Of a DNA stretch of 64,000 bases, positions 32,023 through 43,163 are shown piece by piece. Source of the DNA: Phycomyces nitens (taxonomy: Eukaryota > Mucoromycota > Mucoromycetes > Mucorales > Phycomycetaceae); contig JAHRBC010000006.1 of the NCBI GenBank assembly GCA_022702545.1, positions 2,294,001-2,358,000 of the forward strand, read 5' to 3'. The position numbers and the translations under genes are program-made. The notes beneath the pieces were generated by a model. It saw only the letters and a list, made by a program, of their open reading frames with translations, had not been told where the DNA came from and did no database searches. Numbering within the stretch: position 1 is the first letter of the stretch; each line of letters opens with the position of its first letter.

Positions 32023-33578
32023 CACTGGAAAAACGGGCTTGATTACTAGTGTGGAAAGATAAGTAAACAATAGTGTAATTACCTGAATTATGATAGACTC
32101 TACATATAATTCCGCTTGAGAACAACCTGGTCTTAGCTGCTAGCAGTATGTCGTGATAATTGCTAGCATAATTATTGAAAGAGGTGCTGCAGCTGAGGTC
32201 CAGTAGCACTTTTGGTGGGTATATCTAATTAGGTTATGGGGGGATTAAGCATTTAAATGTGCGGTTCCGTTTTGAAAGAATCTATTTTGAGAGAATAACA
32301 CTGTAGTATTTTACATCTTTACTACACTTTTTTCATCCTCATAGTGTAGTATTTAATCTTCTTTATTCTTCTTGACCAATAATATATCACCCATTATTTG
32401 ATTTCCCGTTTATAATTGATTAGTAATGTTTTACGTTTTTGTTTTTATTAGAAAGAATAGAATGTTTCTAGGTTTAGGGTCTACTATTACGCCTATTCCT
32501 ATGGCCTAGCCGTTTCTACCCGGTTGCCTGCTGCTATTTGGATGGAATATTTTTCTACATAAAAAATACCTGCAAAAATATGAATATCCAGTGATTTTTT
32601 GGGCTGCGGGAGTGTTCTGTAAAAGATAAAAGAAGTGTTAATGATATGGAGTACAAAGAGAAAATTTTTGTGTGTCAAAAGATACTTACATTGCAAGAGA
32701 TGGGCAAGAGTGCGCAAAGGGGACTTGAATTTTAAGGCTGGATGGGCTGTGTGGCAGGTTTTACTATAAAAAAGGGAATAAAAATTAATATGGGTGAACA
32801 GAGTAATGATATATTTAATTTACATACCAGGAGCCAAATGGGTTATCAAAGTAGGGGGCATGGTGTGCAAAGAAAGACCAAAGGAGCCTATAAAACACAT
32901 AATAATAATTATTAATAAATAGTCTGAATAATATTTTGGATAAGCAAAAAGAGATTTATAAAGAATATTACCTTTATGATTACAATCGCGAATGATGGAG
33001 GAGGCCGATGGCGTGAATAGAAAGGGCAGTCTACAATGGAATAGAGTCAGAGAGGGAATACATATGATTGAAAGAAAAATTTTTACCTGGTGCCGATGGC
33101 ATCCTTATATAATTTGTTTGGCCAATCTAAGAGAGAAAGTGAAAATAATTTTTATCAAGATGATGGTACCAGTGAATGCGGCCAGTGAGTATTTGTCTGG
33201 ATGGCCATTGTGGAAAGGATGAGTTGCAATGGGAGCGCACATCTATGAAAAAGAGGTTAATTTGTGTGTATAAAGAGGTATAAAAAATGTCTTACCAGAG
33301 AAAGGCGCCGATATCAAAAAGGCTAGGAAAAGGAAAAATAAAGGGAATCAAAAAAAAGGAGAGTGTCTGAAAAAATTTTCACCTTTGAAGCATGCTGCAG
33401 AAAGCATGATGGATTGAGCCCAAAAACAATATCAAGGCCGATTTGCATCTCAGTGCTTCAAGACAATAGAGGAACATCTTTATAGTCATTCAAAATGCCT
33501 ATATATAACGGCCTTTTTGATAGTATTCAACCTATCTTACCTTTACACCAACCCACACACACACACACTGGATCTCTA
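32023..33578. mobile_element. CACTA element J, left terminus and subterminal region
   Basis: CACTGGAAAAACGGGC at 32023 is a CACTA left end of the same type as in elements A and D, and it interrupts Ty3 coding sequence. The segment carries an intron-dense small gene on the minus strand, pointing toward the terminus. The right end was not found: a Merlin element lies directly to the right and later sequence belongs to other elements. Confidence 0.7.
32732..33242 (-). CDS. Unrecognised 87-residue protein, five mini-exons, outward-facing gene of CACTA J
   Basis: I do not recognise the family. Exons on the minus strand are 33170-33242, 33087-33126, 32972-33030, 32828-32887 and 32732-32763 (73, 40, 59, 60 and 32 nt). 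Every junction is GT-AG, phases agree throughout, and the total is 88 codons including TAA. The product starts MCAPIATHPF, is Pro/His-rich, and has no signal peptide or obvious metal motif except scattered Cys and His. The third exon is recognisable, diverged, in the + strand array at 52847-53840 and the minus-strand copies at 60690-61020, with the same splice sites. Spliced coding potential and cross-copy conservation support a real gene; function is unknown. Further exon-like blocks with splice signals lie upstream (33280-33420) and may be 5' UTR. Confidence 0.55.
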
Positions 33579-33955
33579 AAGGTTGATGGGGTTTTAAAGG
33601 TCAGATTTAAACTCCGCGTTTTTTGATTTTGATTATAGACATTACAAAAGTTAAAAAGTATAAAAAAAATAGTTCCGCTCATATAAATTTGGCTGTGACA
33701 GCTTAATTTTTAGTCAACTTATAATAGTTTTAAAATTTTAAAAAAATATATTAAATATATAAATATCTTTTGCAATATTTGGCTTAGAGTAATGTATATA
33801 TAGTCAAAAGACTCGTCATAAAATAGGCGTCACAATGAAATACTTCAAAATGTTTTTATATATAGTAGATAGCTTATGAATTATATCAATGTGATATTTA
33901 TAAAAATATATATAAATATAATTATATTAAAATAAGTCATAATATATTAATTAAT

Positions 33956-34052
33956 ATAAATGAGTTATAATATAGCAACTGGTATAAATGAGTCATAAAA
34001 CAGCGGCCAATATAAATGAGTCATAAAACAGTGACTGGTATAGAGGAGTCAC
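33956..34052. repeat. 28-bp tandem repeat, 3.5 units
   Basis: Units of the form ATAAATGAGTCATAAAACAG plus eight bases start at 33956, 33984, 34012 and (partial) 34040. They are contiguous without spacers, upstream of the Merlin transposase start, and may be transposase or transcription-factor sites. Confidence 0.8.
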
Positions 34053-34162
34053 AAAAATTTAATTTTTTATATAACTGGTTTTTTAGATAAATTAATAAAT
34101 AGAGATCTAATTTTTACTATTCTTCTTTACTTTTCTTTCTACAAGTTCATCTTTTTATAATT

Positions 34163-35349
34163 ATGTCAATCACTACTCAAGACCTTTCTTTCCCTTCACT
34201 GCCAACTACAAGATGGATCACAATGACTACAATTGATATTGAATCTACTAAGCAGTAAGTATAATTATATATTAAATATATTTTATTAATTTAAAAAATT
34301 AATAGATATTTAATTGCTATGGGGGTGTATTATCCAAGAAATCACCCAATTTTTACTTGTTCTGGTGGAAGCCCCATGGGATATATCTTTGAAAGAGATA
34401 GAGGATTCAGCTACAGATGCAGTGGTACAAACATCCAAGGACAACAGTGCTGCAGAAGAGAGAGAAAAACAGAAAGAATGGATTCTTTCTTTGCCAAGAG
34501 ACATCTTCCTGTAAATCTGGTCCTGGAAGGCATGTTCTACTGGTTAAACAAGATCCCAAGAATGACAATCAGTAGCATGCTTGGGTGTTCTCCAGAAAGT
34601 ACCAGAAATCTGATTTCTGGAATCCATCAGCTGATTCAAATGGATCTAATGAATGAAGACATTCAAATTGGTAAGTAATATAATTATTTATTTATATATG
34701 ATCTATATACTAATATAAAAAATAGGTGGATTAGACAGCAATGGTAATCCTATCATTGTTGAAATTGATGAAAGCAAGTTTGGCAAGAGAAAATATCACA
34801 GAGGCCACCGTGTTGAAGGTGTTTGGGTTCTTGGGGGATTGAGAGAACGGCAGACAGAAAGACATTTTTGGTGACAGTCCCCCAGAGAGATGCTGAAACT
34901 CTCCTTCAAATCATAAAGAAGTATGTCAGACCAGAAAGTATTATTTATACTGATTGCTGGGCTGCATATGGAGGACTGGAATCAGTGATTAACAGTAATT
35001 ATACTCATAAAACTGTTAATCACAGTGTTGAGTATGTGACAAGTGATGGTGTTCATACCAATACAATTGAAGGTAAACTATTAAGATATAATAATGATAT
35101 ATATTTAATAATTATTTTATAGGTCTCTGGAATGGGATCAAGATGAATTGTTCTCCCAGATTGAGAACAAAGAAGATGATGCCTTGGTTACTCATGGAAT
35201 TCATTTGGAGAAGAAAATATGAGGGCAAACTTTGGGAAGGTTTGCTTAAAACCTTAAAAGAAGTTTCTTTTGGAAATATAGAGTCTACTGCTATATTTAC
35301 AGACTTTGAATTCATATATGATAATAATGAAGAATCTTCTGAAGATTAA
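34163..35349 (+). pseudogene. Merlin (IS1595-like) transposase, four exons, one frameshift
   Basis: Cuts and pastes the Merlin element. Exons 34163-34254, 34306-34670, 34726-35072 and 35123-35349 with GT-AG introns of 50-55 nt; phases agree. The N-terminal half holds a Cys-containing DNA-binding region (FTCSGGSP, YRCSGTNIQGQQCCRR). The catalytic core shows VEIDESKFGKRKYHRGH (Asp1), IIYTDCWAAYGG (Asp2) and THTNTIEGLWN-type acidic third residue (HTNTIEG). At 34833-34837 a G5 run replaces the expected G6 between GVWVLGG and IERTADRKTF, shifting the frame. Everything else is open, so a sequencing error or very recent decay are both possible. Assignment to Merlin is confident from the core motifs. 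Confidence 0.85.
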
Positions 35350-36046
35350 AACAATTTTTTTTAAAAATATAAAAAATTATACTTTGTTCAACCTAAATTA
35401 AAAATAAATTATTAAAAAAGACTTTACCATGAATTGAACATGGGCCATTTGTTTGATAAGTAAAAAAATTACAACTGGACTATAGTTATAATTTAGTAAT
35501 TTTTAATTTTTTATATATATAAGCAGCACAAAATACGGTTGGTTAATTTAACTTTTTATTATAGTCTATTGATAGTTTTTCTGACAAAATATTATATGCT
35601 TGTTATATATTGATATTGATCACAAATAAATTTCAGAACAAATGATATAACTTTTATTAAAATAGGAGTAATATTCATAGAGAAAATACCAAAATAAAAA
35701 TAAATTATATTATTGGATAGAAAATTAAAAACTAGTCACATTTGCATTAAAAATGTTATCTTGAATTTGAATATTCATTGATATAACTAACAAATCGGTA
35801 CTTAAATCTGGGTCCGAAAACCCCGGCAACCTTCATTCAACCGAATTCTGTTGTCTGTTGCTGTAGGTGAACACACGAATGATAGAGGTCGAGTGATGAT
35901 GTGTGTTGTTCCCTTGTTACGAAAAATTTATATTTAAAATACAAAAATAAAATAAAATTAATAAATACCCTACTAAAATATTGTCTATTGCCCTTATATT
36001 TGTTTGCTTGGGATAAAATAATCTTGTGTATTACACACCCATGTTT

Positions 36047-36059
36047 AAATTAAAATATC
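36047..36059. repeat. 13-bp target-site duplication, left of LINE fragment
   Basis: AAATTAAAATATC here is repeated at 36872-36884, bracketing the truncated LINE. The preceding 35834-36046 is AT-rich with no recognisable feature. Confidence 0.8.
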
Positions 36060-36871
36060 TCCTGTTGATATTCTGGCCATTTGCTTTCCTTCACTCCCCC
36101 AACGCACTGGTTCCACTGTCGATGTAACACCCTTCTTGGTAGCCCTTGCTCCTGGCCTGCCTTGGGAACGCTTGTCTACCCTTCAATTCTGTTCCCTCTG
36201 TGGGTTTCACCCCCATCCCACACAGCCTCGTCACAATCTCCCTCTCCCTCGCCAACTGCAATCTTTTTGGTCCTCGCCGCTCCCTCACAGTGCGCGCAAC
36301 GTTTGGTTCCGTGCCCTCCACCACAAACTTCCTTGCCGCTCTCGCCTCCATTCCCGAATTCCCTTGGCCTTCCCGGATCCTACTTGCCCCATTTGCTCTG
36401 CACCTCAAAACACCCAACAGCACTTTCTCTTTGCCTGCCCCTCCAAGTTCTCTGTGTGGTCTTCGGTCTGGACTAGATATTTCGCGCAACCCCTCACCCC
36501 TGACTCTTTGTTGTCTTGCCTTCTCTCTGTCTCTCTTCCTAACACCATCAACTCTATCCTCCCTCCCACCTCTATCTTTGCCTGCACTCTTCTAGCCATC
36601 TGGCATCACCACTGGCTGTTTGTTTTCAACCAAGTCCCCTTTGTCACCTCAACTGTCCTCTCCTCTACCACCTCACTCCTCGATCGCCTTACCAACGAGC
36701 TTGACCTCGACCTTGACATATAACCTTCTCCTTTGACCTAACCTATAAAACATATAACACTAGAAAACAATTTAAAATCATAAAACCCAAAAACAAGTCG
36801 TGAGACCCTCTATAGCCCTGAAGCATAGAGGCTCACTAATAAACTATGAGCCTAAGGCTCCCTACAAAAAA
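36060..36871 (+). mobile_element. 5'-truncated LINE, 3' end only
   Basis: An 812-bp insertion between 13-bp duplications, ending in an A-run. It is GC-richer and more C-rich than its AT-rich surroundings, as expected for a LINE insert, and holds the C-terminus of an ORF2 related to but distinct from that of 24393-29737. Confidence 0.85.
36136..36723 (+). pseudogene. C-terminal fragment of a LINE ORF2 (zf-RVT region)
   Basis: The last about 195 codons of a LINE ORF2. It shows FWSSPLPHSARNVWFRALHH, the finger CPICSAPQNTQQHFLFACP and a downstream W-rich segment (LLAIWHHHWLFVFNQVPF) that parallels the end of ORF2 at 24578-28339. The natural stop is at 36721-36723, and the 3' UTR runs to the A-tail. 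It lacks endonuclease and RT because of 5' truncation. Confidence 0.85.
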
Positions 36872-36884
36872 AAATTAAAATATC

Positions 36885-37233
36885 AATATTTGCTTCTTTG
36901 ATTTTGTATATTTATATTATAAAACTTTAATATGCATATATTTGTAAACATGGCGCATTAAAAAAAGATTGGATAATTATCCGTGGTGACTTGTATTTTA
37001 AAAAGTTTTTAGAATAAACATATACAAATTCACATGATGTAATGTCTAAAATCCATAATATAAAATCCAAACATTTCTTTATTATGTTCAAATGGTATAT
37101 GTATATGATTTGTATTGATTTTTATATAAAGATGCCGTAAATTATAATTGCATTCTTTTACATTTCATTTCATTATAAAGCATGTATTCATATAGCTTAA
37201 CATATATAAAACTTTTAGGGTAAATTTGTTTTA
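36885..37233. other. AT-rich stretch without a recognisable feature
   Basis: No ORF, TIR, tRNA or repeat is seen. It probably belongs to the CACTA remnant F whose accessory gene follows. Confidence 0.5.
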
Positions 37234-38504
37234 TTAATTTTTAATAGCCCATTCGGGCAAAGGGACTGGTTGCGCAGCTGGGGCACACACTGTCTTCACT
37301 GTTCTGACACGTTTGAGCAAGCTATTTGACTTTTTTGAAGGTTCTTTGCTGCAAACGTGTCAACAAGGTCAAGGAATTTTTGGAGCTATTTTTATAAAAA
37401 TCAATCAATAAACCATCCTCAGTACAATAACCATGTTATATATAGTAATACCTCATCGCTCCTCCAGCTTGGTCGGAATGCCTTGACCTGAGTCTCGGTA
37501 TCCGTCTCATTGTCAGACATGGTGATGTCCCTGATGACTTTTGTACAGTCCCGCCCATTCATCAGCCTTGTAATCTCTTCTCCATACTTTCCGAAGGTTA
37601 CGATTCGGCGTTTGAGAAGCTAGGTATCAATGGTATATTAGAATATCAAATAAATAAATAAAAAACCAACACTTGTTTGGTATTTAAACCTACAGTTGCC
37701 TTTCGGCTGCGTCTTCGGGCTGATCTTTGGCGGGATGCTGCCTTGTCGGGCGAGACTCTGAATTCACGTACTTGGTTCCAAAAGTGGTTCTTCACCATCC
37801 TACCAAGGTCGCTTGTGGGAACCGCTTTAGAATCCTTCTGATCTCTGAGGTAGGATGTGAGAGTCATCGCCAAAGCATGATTGTAACCGTCATTGAAGTT
37901 GCTGGTCAATTACCACCCAGGCTTTGCAGAATTCTCTGCAATCTTGATAGGGTCCATGCTGGTGAACCTGGGCTTCTTAATATACCCATTGATGAGACTC
38001 TATTGAACGTTTATTAGGTATGACAATGATTAACTCTACAATTAAAGATACACTTACTGAGATCTTTGGGTGTCTTTTACCCAAGACAAAAGCCTTTTCT
38101 GTCAAGGAAGACAAATCGATTCCCAGGCCTGCACCTGCAGAGAAATTCTCCTTTTCCATGACACCTTTTACCTCTGCCTGTGCAAGCACAATCTCATCAA
38201 CTTTATTTTTGAGATAGGCATTTGTCTCGTTTGAGAGACAAATACCATTCTCCATGACACCCATGTTTTTCGAAATGGTCTCGATTTCAGCTGTCAATGA
38301 ATCGACCTTTTCATTTGTTGACAACAACAGCTTATGGATAGAATCCAATTTGTTCATGTTATCTTGGTTACCAGAGATCATGGTTCCGGTTGACTTGGGC
38401 TCTGTGATAAGAGTGGTATTCATACCACCTGCCAATGCACTACGGGCAACAGCATTGAGTCTGGGGTTACGCTGACGGGGAGGGGGAGGAATGCGGGTGT
38501 TCAT
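37234..38504 (-). pseudogene. CACTA accessory gene (RPSWRSDE family), element F
   Basis: Unrecognised family shared with genes at 41064-45947 and 61630-62742. Exons: 38058-38504, 37694-37999, 37452-37619 and 37234-37385. Exon 2 is 306 nt, exactly as in the other two copies, and the third intron again follows the codons for RPSWRSDE. The N-terminus is Pro/Arg-rich, then a likely coiled coil (DNMNKLDSIHKLLLSTNEKV). The C-terminus is LPEWAIKN. Two lesions: TAA at 37910-37912 in exon 2, and a missing A in the T6 run 37331-37336 (coding AAAAAA), after which the conserved C-terminus is in another frame. An ATG at 38555 is also in frame, but 38504 matches the short N-termini of the relatives. Role unknown; a DNA-binding helper of transposition is a guess. 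Confidence 0.7.
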
Positions 38505-38866
38505 AGTTCTATTAAAGATGTAAGGATCAATGAGTCTATAGATATTGATATACATTGCACCATATATTGGCCAGTTTATGCTTACTTTAAAAAAAGAGGC
38601 TAAAGAGCAATAGAGTAAAAGTATTTAATCATATTTCATAATAGAGACATTTGGGGATTCATAATTTTTAAAATTCTTATTTTGGTAGGATAAAATATGA
38701 TCTTGACAAATATTAGTAATCCTTTTTAGTAAAATATTTAGCCAATGATATTTGAGAATAAAATAACTGCGATTTAAACAATATTATCTGAGAGTATAAT
38801 TTACTTTGTTTCTTTTGCTTTCTATTACTTTCTCTTTCACTTTTCACACTTCTTTTATATATAAAA

Positions 38867-39567
38867 ATGTTTGGATATACAAGCAACTTACGCAATACCA
38901 TCTACCAACTTAATGCAGAACGTCTTGATAACTACTCTGCCGAGACTGACATCCCTCATAGCGAGTTCCAAGATGCTGTAGAAGATTATGCACTACTTAA
39001 CGAGCGAAGTATTCACCAACGTGCAGAGATCCAAGCTTTGGATGATGCTTCATGTATTGAATTCTTTCGATTCACCTACTCTCAGATGGAGTACATTGTC
39101 AATGCCATGGGACTGCCATCAACTGTCATATTACGCCAAGATACGACCCACCAATTCTCTTGGGATATACTGTCAGCATTGGCAATCACTCTTCGACGAT
39201 TGTCATATCCTGGGCGGTATGCTGACCTTGAGCACTTCTTCAAGGTTAATCGCAGTACTTTATGTACGGTTTTCAACACGATGGTTGATCTTCTGCATGA
39301 CAAGTATGCCAGGGGACTACACTTTACCAAGGATCACTTGCATCCATTCAACTTGAGGCGCTTCAGCAATGCCATTGCTGAAAAAGGGTCGCCATACACT
39401 GGCATTATTGGGTTCATTGATGGAACCCTAAATTCCGTATGCAGACCAGGGGAAGACCAGGAGATCAACTATAATGGTCATAAGAGGGAACATGGTTTGA
39501 AGTTCCAGTCCATTGTGACTCCAGATGGAATCATGGTGAGCATGTCTGGGCCGTTTGCTGGATCAAT
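38867..39567 (+). pseudogene. Harbinger transposase, N-terminal part (interrupted gene)
   Basis: First 233 codons of a DDE_Tnp_4-type transposase. The ATG at 38867 follows a TATA-like TATATATAAA. It contains the helical N-terminal region and the first catalytic Asp in GIIGFIDGTLNSVCRP, then HKREHGLKFQSIV and GPFAGS. The frame is cut at 39567 by the CACTA B terminus, which adds a false tail and stop at about 39610. The remainder is at 49389-49818; counted without the insertion and one copy of the AAT duplication, the two parts give an open frame of 376 residues with no stop. Confidence 0.9.
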
Positions 39568-40319
39568 CACTGCAAAAAAATGTACGATTCCCAGATGTGA
39601 TAGTAAGTGAAATCCCGAGGCAAATAAATAAAAAATCCTAGAATTAAATAGAAATATTACTCTCCAGATATGAATGACAAGTCATATGAGATGTTGCAGT
39701 AATTCGGCAGATATAATGCTCTAGTTTTGGGCATGTCGGCTCATTAACCTCAAGGAGGTACAGAACTGTAACTGAAAGTGTATATTTTATCTCTTTTCAG
39801 TATAACGTTACATGGATTATTATTTCAAGGTCAATAATAAGATCTATTTTTGACAGATCAAGATTCAACTTTCATTACTTTCCCTTGTCTATCCATTCAA
39901 CTATCTTCCACCAGACGTGTATTTATTGGCTGTTTAATATTTTTGAGGCTTTGAATACTTTCAATTGGTAATTTATTATATACTTCTTTATAATAGATTA
40001 TGGCAAATAGTTTACGAATATGTTTTTATTGATAAAATTTTTTCTCATAATATACAGCCTAGTAATTTAGTCTAGATTCATGGCTATAGCTATATTCACG
40101 GTATACTTATGTTTACCTTTTTAAAACATGGGTCGAGAGCATGGCCGACTCTTTAACTACTGCTTTGAATGGCTGAAGTGGTTGACAGAACAGAGTAGAT
40201 GCTCCATATCTTGAGAGCGAATTTTCAGGCATACCAAACAGTATTTCATGATAGATAATGATATAGCCATCAAAAAATGTGTACGTGTAATAGAAAAGAT
40301 ATCTATATTTTCTGTTAGA

Positions 40320-40680
40320 AAAGTAATAGGAATGACTGATTACTTACCAAGACAAACTGGTTTGTTGGGTATTCCATATCTTTGTTAAAACGCGGCAATT
40401 TTGTTTAATATAAAGAGCTGATAGTAAAGACAGAATATATTAGTATTAATAGTGATAAAATATTCAAACATACCAAGTACATTCCCTCCATTCAACTTCA
40501 TCATTGTCATCTTTGGCCATTGCAATTGAAAGGATTTGTTTTTGAATCTACAAGATGAAGATTACTGATTAGCAACAGCAATAAAAAATAGTGCGCCTAT
40601 TTACGTTTTTCTTGTGTAAGCATGAATAAAAGTGACTATAGGACATCTTTTAGATAATTGAAAAAATGTTAAAGGTTGTT
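40320..40680 (-). other. Possible intron-dense small gene near the left end of CACTA B
   Basis: On the minus strand several well-spaced splice-like signals (CTTG/GTAAGT at about 40345, a GTATGT donor at about 40470, TTGTAG/ATTCAAAAAC at about 40550) frame short open blocks, including one starting ATGTCCTATAG. The position (between left terminus and accessory gene, pointing outward) matches the small gene of element J, but I could not build a convincing continuous frame. The rest of 39611-41063 shows nothing recognisable. Confidence 0.25.
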
Positions 40681-41330
40681 TTTAATTGCGTGAAAAAATT
40701 TTAAATACTTACCAGAGAGTATAAAAGAAGCAAAAAGAAAAAAGAAAGAGAAAAAGGAAAAATTGGGAAAAAAGAATCCATACGCATTTTTAGATTATAG
40801 TAAGCCCTAATAAATTATGAGAATAATGGGATTATGAAAACTGTGTGTCCACAAATTCATTTTATTTTGCTGTACTCCGAAAATATACTTTTTTTCAATA
40901 TATAAATATAGTTTTTTTGACAAGTAATATTATTGTTCTTACCTGACACTACACCCACTACTACAGCTTATTATGTAAGTCTATATATTCAAGGATATAT
41001 ATAATAAAAATATATTAATCTATGTATTATTATTATTTTATTTTAAAAATATTTATTTAGAAAATGTCCCCAACCCAAGCAAACTCAGGACGCAAAGCCA
41101 GAGCAAATCCAGCTGCTCCAATTGACCGTGTTGTTGCTGGTCGTATCAGCCAGCGTGAGATTATGCCTAGATCTCCTAGTACTGGTGAGGGAAGTAGCCA
41201 AGGCAGGACAGAAATGGCCGCTATCCTTGAAGACTTGAGGTTCCTCAAGTCCAGAATGGGAATGGTCTATGACATCGCTGGCAAGACCAACAAGACCATG
41301 AGTACACTCATAGAAGCCCATGCACTACGG

Positions 41331-41510
41331 CGGAAAAAACGGTAGCTAACTACCGTTTTGGTAGCATTACTACCGTTTTTTCCCACCAAAAAAAACGGTA
41401 GTAAAGACTCTGTATAAGGCGATTTCGGTAGCTGTTACCGTTTTTTTAGTGCGAAAAAAAAGGGTAGTTATGAGGCAGGAATAGGCACAGCTACCGTTTT
41501 TTTATCCAAC
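41331..41510. repeat. Left subterminal ACGGTAGC repeats of CACTA E
   Basis: Alternating AAACGGTAG and CTACCGTTT motifs pack the first 180 bp, partly as inverted pairs. Subterminal repeats of this kind are where CACTA elements bind their transposition proteins. Matching motifs recur at 44345-44375, 44655-44685 and 44915-44955. Confidence 0.8.
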
Positions 41511-41764
41511 CAAAATCGTTTCTTTATATACTATAGCCTCTCTTTTATATTACTTTATATACTAGCACCCATTCTTTTTTTACTGCCATTTATTTGAAAT
41601 AATGGTTTATTTTTTATTATAATTTCGATTTATTTCAAATAATATTAAAATATATATAATAATAATATAGAAACACCAAAAGCAAATACTATTTAATATT
41701 ATAAAACGTATATGGTACAAACCTTTTACTCAATCTATACACGATGCCAACAACATGTTGTTAT

Positions 41765-42062
41765 GACTTGGATGGCCTTTGGTCTTCATCGATTGCTATA
41801 AAAATATTGTGGTCAGAGAATGAAGCAATCAAATAAACCGAATATATTGTTTTGGGTAGCATACCAGTATATATTGTGCTTGTTAATCAGCGTGCCGAGC
41901 ATCTTGTTGTGAATCACTGTCATGACTTGGAAGGCCTTTGGTCTTCATCAATTGCTATAAAGATATTGTGGTCAGAGAATGAAGCGATCAAATAAACCAA
42001 GCATATTGTTTTGGATAGCATACCAGTATATATTGTGCTTGTTAATCGGTATACCAAGCATC
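41765..42062. repeat. 159-bp tandem duplication in CACTA E
   Basis: The block starting GACTTGGATGGCCTTTGGTC at 41765 recurs at 41924 with a few differences, both ending near TGCTTGTTAATC and GAGCATCT-like sequence. No coding content. Confidence 0.75.
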
Positions 42063-42344
42063 TCTTGAATTAATGCCACTATATGAAACGTACAGATGTA
42101 AATACTAGATGCAGTAGAAGGAGAATAGAGAATGCGCAATATGATTAATTAAAGAGTGTAAACATATTATAATATTCTTACCATAGAAAATATATTGCTG
42201 TAAAGTCAGCTCATAAGATTTAAAACTAATTCGAATATAATGGTAGTTGGCAGAATGAGTACATCATTAAGAAAACAATATGCATATTCTACAGAGATTC
42301 CCAGGTGGGGAGGTGGGGAACGACAAACTTTAGTGTAATATAGC

Positions 42345-42770
42345 TGTAAAAAATTTTCACCTTTTTTTAGTGTCTGAAAAATTATGAGATGAGTGTTTCA
42401 TTCCTTGATTAAAGATAGCAGAGCTGAAGATGTGGTATACAAGATTCCAATCGGATGTTTATGTAATTGACAACCTTACATAAGGGAGGGTCATTTAGTT
42501 TTATTTCAAAAAGTAGAGCAAAGAAAAGAAAAGAAATATAAACTAACCTCGGCGTAATACAGCTATAAAAAAATTTCATTTTTTTTGGTGCTTGAAAAAG
42601 GGCGAGATGTGTGTTTCATTCCTAGATTAAAAACAACAGAGCTGAAGATGTGGTATACAAGATGCCAATCGGGCATTTATTAAGGTGGCAATCTTACGTG
42701 ATGGAGAGTTATTCGATTTTATTTCAAAGGAGAGGACCAAAGCAAAGATAAAACAGCTAAAGGAAAAGAG
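42345..42770. repeat. About 220-bp tandem duplication in CACTA E
   Basis: A block containing GAGCTGAAGATGTGGTATAC occurs twice, near 42421 and 42640, in similar surroundings including AAAATTTTCA-like and TTTATTTCAAA segments. It is noncoding. The preceding 42063-42344 and following 42771-43163 show no feature. Confidence 0.65.
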
Positions 42771-43163
42771 GAAAAGAAAAAGTGCGCTAAAACATATACT
42801 AAAAATATGAGAGAACCAATAAGAGCAGCCTAAAGAATATTAAAGACTTAGTCTGTTTCTCTTAGATGAAGGCTCATTGCTCATTCCTAGTGGTGTAAAC
42901 CTATATCAAACAGTAGAAATATTATATTAATATTAAATTGAGAATAGATGAGCAACAAAAAGCTCTAACTTATAGTACATCTGTCATGATTGGGGATTCA
43001 GCCTCGTCATCCGTTTGAAATACCTCATCTTCCGAAAGAAAAGAACTGCTTGCTCTTTCCTGCTATAACATAATAAAAATATTGTATTAATTATAATGTA
43101 TATTCAAATGTTTGTTAATTAATAAACTTGCCTGGCTGTTCTCTGCTATTTTTCTCTTACAAG

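Larger units (their letters stand above)
33579..35833 (+). mobile_element. Merlin-type DNA transposon
   Basis: Carries a DDE transposase of the IS1595/ISXO2-like fold used by eukaryotic Merlin elements. Degenerate terminal inverted repeats are visible. The left end (AAGGTTGATGGGGTTTT at 33579) matches the reverse complement of the right end (AAGGTTGCCGGGGTTTT ending at 35833), with further agreement at CAGATTTAA. The expected 8-9 bp target duplication was not recognisable. Confidence 0.7.

Noticed and set aside
33956..34052. CRISPR-like repeats
   Set aside because: The 28-bp units are contiguous with no spacers, in a eukaryotic transposon.
33579..35833. An 8-9 bp target duplication for the Merlin element
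   Set aside because: Bases outside the proposed termini do not match; the termini may be slightly misplaced or the flank altered.
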